5,283 bases of DNA from CAIXMG01 sp964550225 (GTDB lineage: Bacteria > Patescibacteriota > Minisyncoccia > Phycocordibacterales > UBA1006): NCBI GenBank assembly GCA_964550225.1, contig CAZJXT010000037.1:1-5283 (forward strand), read 5' to 3'. A program made the translations under genes and the position numbers. Each line of letters starts with the position of its first letter. Positions within the stretch are counted from its first letter, which is position 1. Positions 4,751 to 5,283 of this stretch are shown piece after piece. Below the pieces are notes generated by a model that saw only the letters and a list, made by a program, of their open reading frames with translations, was not told the DNA's origin and did not search any database.

Positions 4751-5283
4751 CTACACAGCAACATCTGCACTGATCGCAGGATGTGGATTGTAATTTGAAA
4801 GAACGAAATCATCGTACACAAACTCGTCAATTTTCTGACCACGATTTTTTAGTGTCATGATTGGGTACGGACGAGCATCACGCGATAATTGCTCCACAAC
4901 TTTATCCAAATGATTTTTGTAGATATGAAAATCTCCGTAATCATGAATGAAGGTTCCCGGTTTGGTATTAGTTACCTGGGCTATCATCATACACATGAGC
5001 GCATATGATGCGATATTAAACGACACCCCAAGGAAACTATCGCAGCTGCGCTGGTATAACTGCAGGTCTAATTCATACACCGGAGCACCTGCCTCATCAA
5101 GCATATCATCCGTCATGTTTTGAGTGTAGGAAAAATCTTTTTGATTTACCTTTGCCCAGTATTTTTGACGCTCAACCAAAGTCATCAATCGTGAATGAAA
5201 TTGAAACAAACAATGGCACGGAGGTAATCCTGATTTTGCCATTTCCTCCAAATCTGCAGGATTCCATGCGGTTACCAACATTC
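4751..5283 (-). CDS. thyA: Thymidylate synthase, C-terminal part (N-terminus outside the window)
   Basis: ThyA makes dTMP from dUMP using methylene-tetrahydrofolate as carbon donor and reductant, releasing dihydrofolate. In the visible part (numbered from the ATG at 5281) the catalytic cysteine is C22 in GLPPCHC. The dUMP phosphate-binding block is YQRSCD (76-81), with R78. FNIASY (88-93) contains the base-recognising Asn, GDFHIY (116-121) the His/Tyr pair that binds the dUMP sugar, and the end SADVAV matches the family's closing segment. The ATG at 5281 is internal: in homologues the block VTAWNP follows roughly half the protein, so the real start lies beyond the right edge. Relative to E. 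coli ThyA there are about 30 extra residues (about 30-68) between the catalytic Cys block and YQRS. The stop is TAG, unlike the TAA used by the neighbours. Confidence 0.97.
   Translation of the reverse strand, partial: MLVTAWNPADLEEMAKSGLPPCHCLFQFHSRLMTLVERQKYWAKVNQKDFSYTQNMTDDMLDEAGAPVYELDLQLYQRSCDSFLGVSFNIASYALMCMMIAQVTNTKPGTFIHDYGDFHIYKNHLDKVVEQLSRDARPYPIMTLKNRGQKIDEFVYDDFVLSNYNPHPAISADVAV

Noticed and set aside
1..5283. CRISPR arrays, insertion sequences, tRNA or rRNA genes, attachment sites
   Set aside because: I saw no spaced direct repeats, transposase-like frames with terminal repeats, or tRNA-like folds anywhere in the window.

Overview
The window is AT-rich bacterial DNA using the standard genetic code: Trp is read from TGG, and the full-length argS frame has no internal TGA. 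Several traits point to a reduced-genome lineage such as the Candidate Phyla Radiation (Patescibacteria). These are an IleS of the 'GIHH' type, an isoleucine T-box with an ultrashort Stem I, an absence of recognisable Shine-Dalgarno sites, and small uncharacterised ORFs beside housekeeping genes. The taxon is an inference, not something read directly from the sequence.

Layout. Positions 1-640 (minus strand) hold a promoter, a T-box riboswitch with a transcription terminator, and the 5' part of ileS. The ileS frame is interrupted by a UGA after codon 100, but IleS-like residues continue in the same frame to the window edge. Positions 684-1223 (plus) hold two small membrane-protein genes; the second (a CBU_0592-like protein) is probably leaderless and ends at a strong bidirectional terminator. 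Positions 1257-4011 (minus) hold argS, followed by two genes of unknown function: orf158, 33 bp behind argS, and orf176. A terminator-like hairpin lies between these two, and the apparent start codon of orf176 sits in its loop. Positions 4112-4687 (plus) hold a DUF1599 protein made of two tandem repeats, transcribed divergently from argS through promoters whose -10 boxes appear to overlap. A bidirectional terminator at 4702-4736 separates it from a convergent thyA, which runs off the right edge without its N-terminus.

How the parts relate. Two aminoacyl-tRNA synthetases (Ile and Arg) and one nucleotide enzyme (ThyA) form the housekeeping core. The Ile synthetase is predicted to be controlled by uncharged tRNA-Ile through competition between an antiterminator and a terminator, both of which can be drawn from the sequence. 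DUF1599 lies next to thyA and its family has been linked by others to nucleotide or base modification, but the two genes are convergent, so an operon relationship is not supported. The points most worth following up are the interrupted ileS behind an apparently intact T-box, the coupling of an ultrashort Stem I to a transcription terminator, the start codon in a terminator loop, and the unrecognised orf158/orf176 pair.
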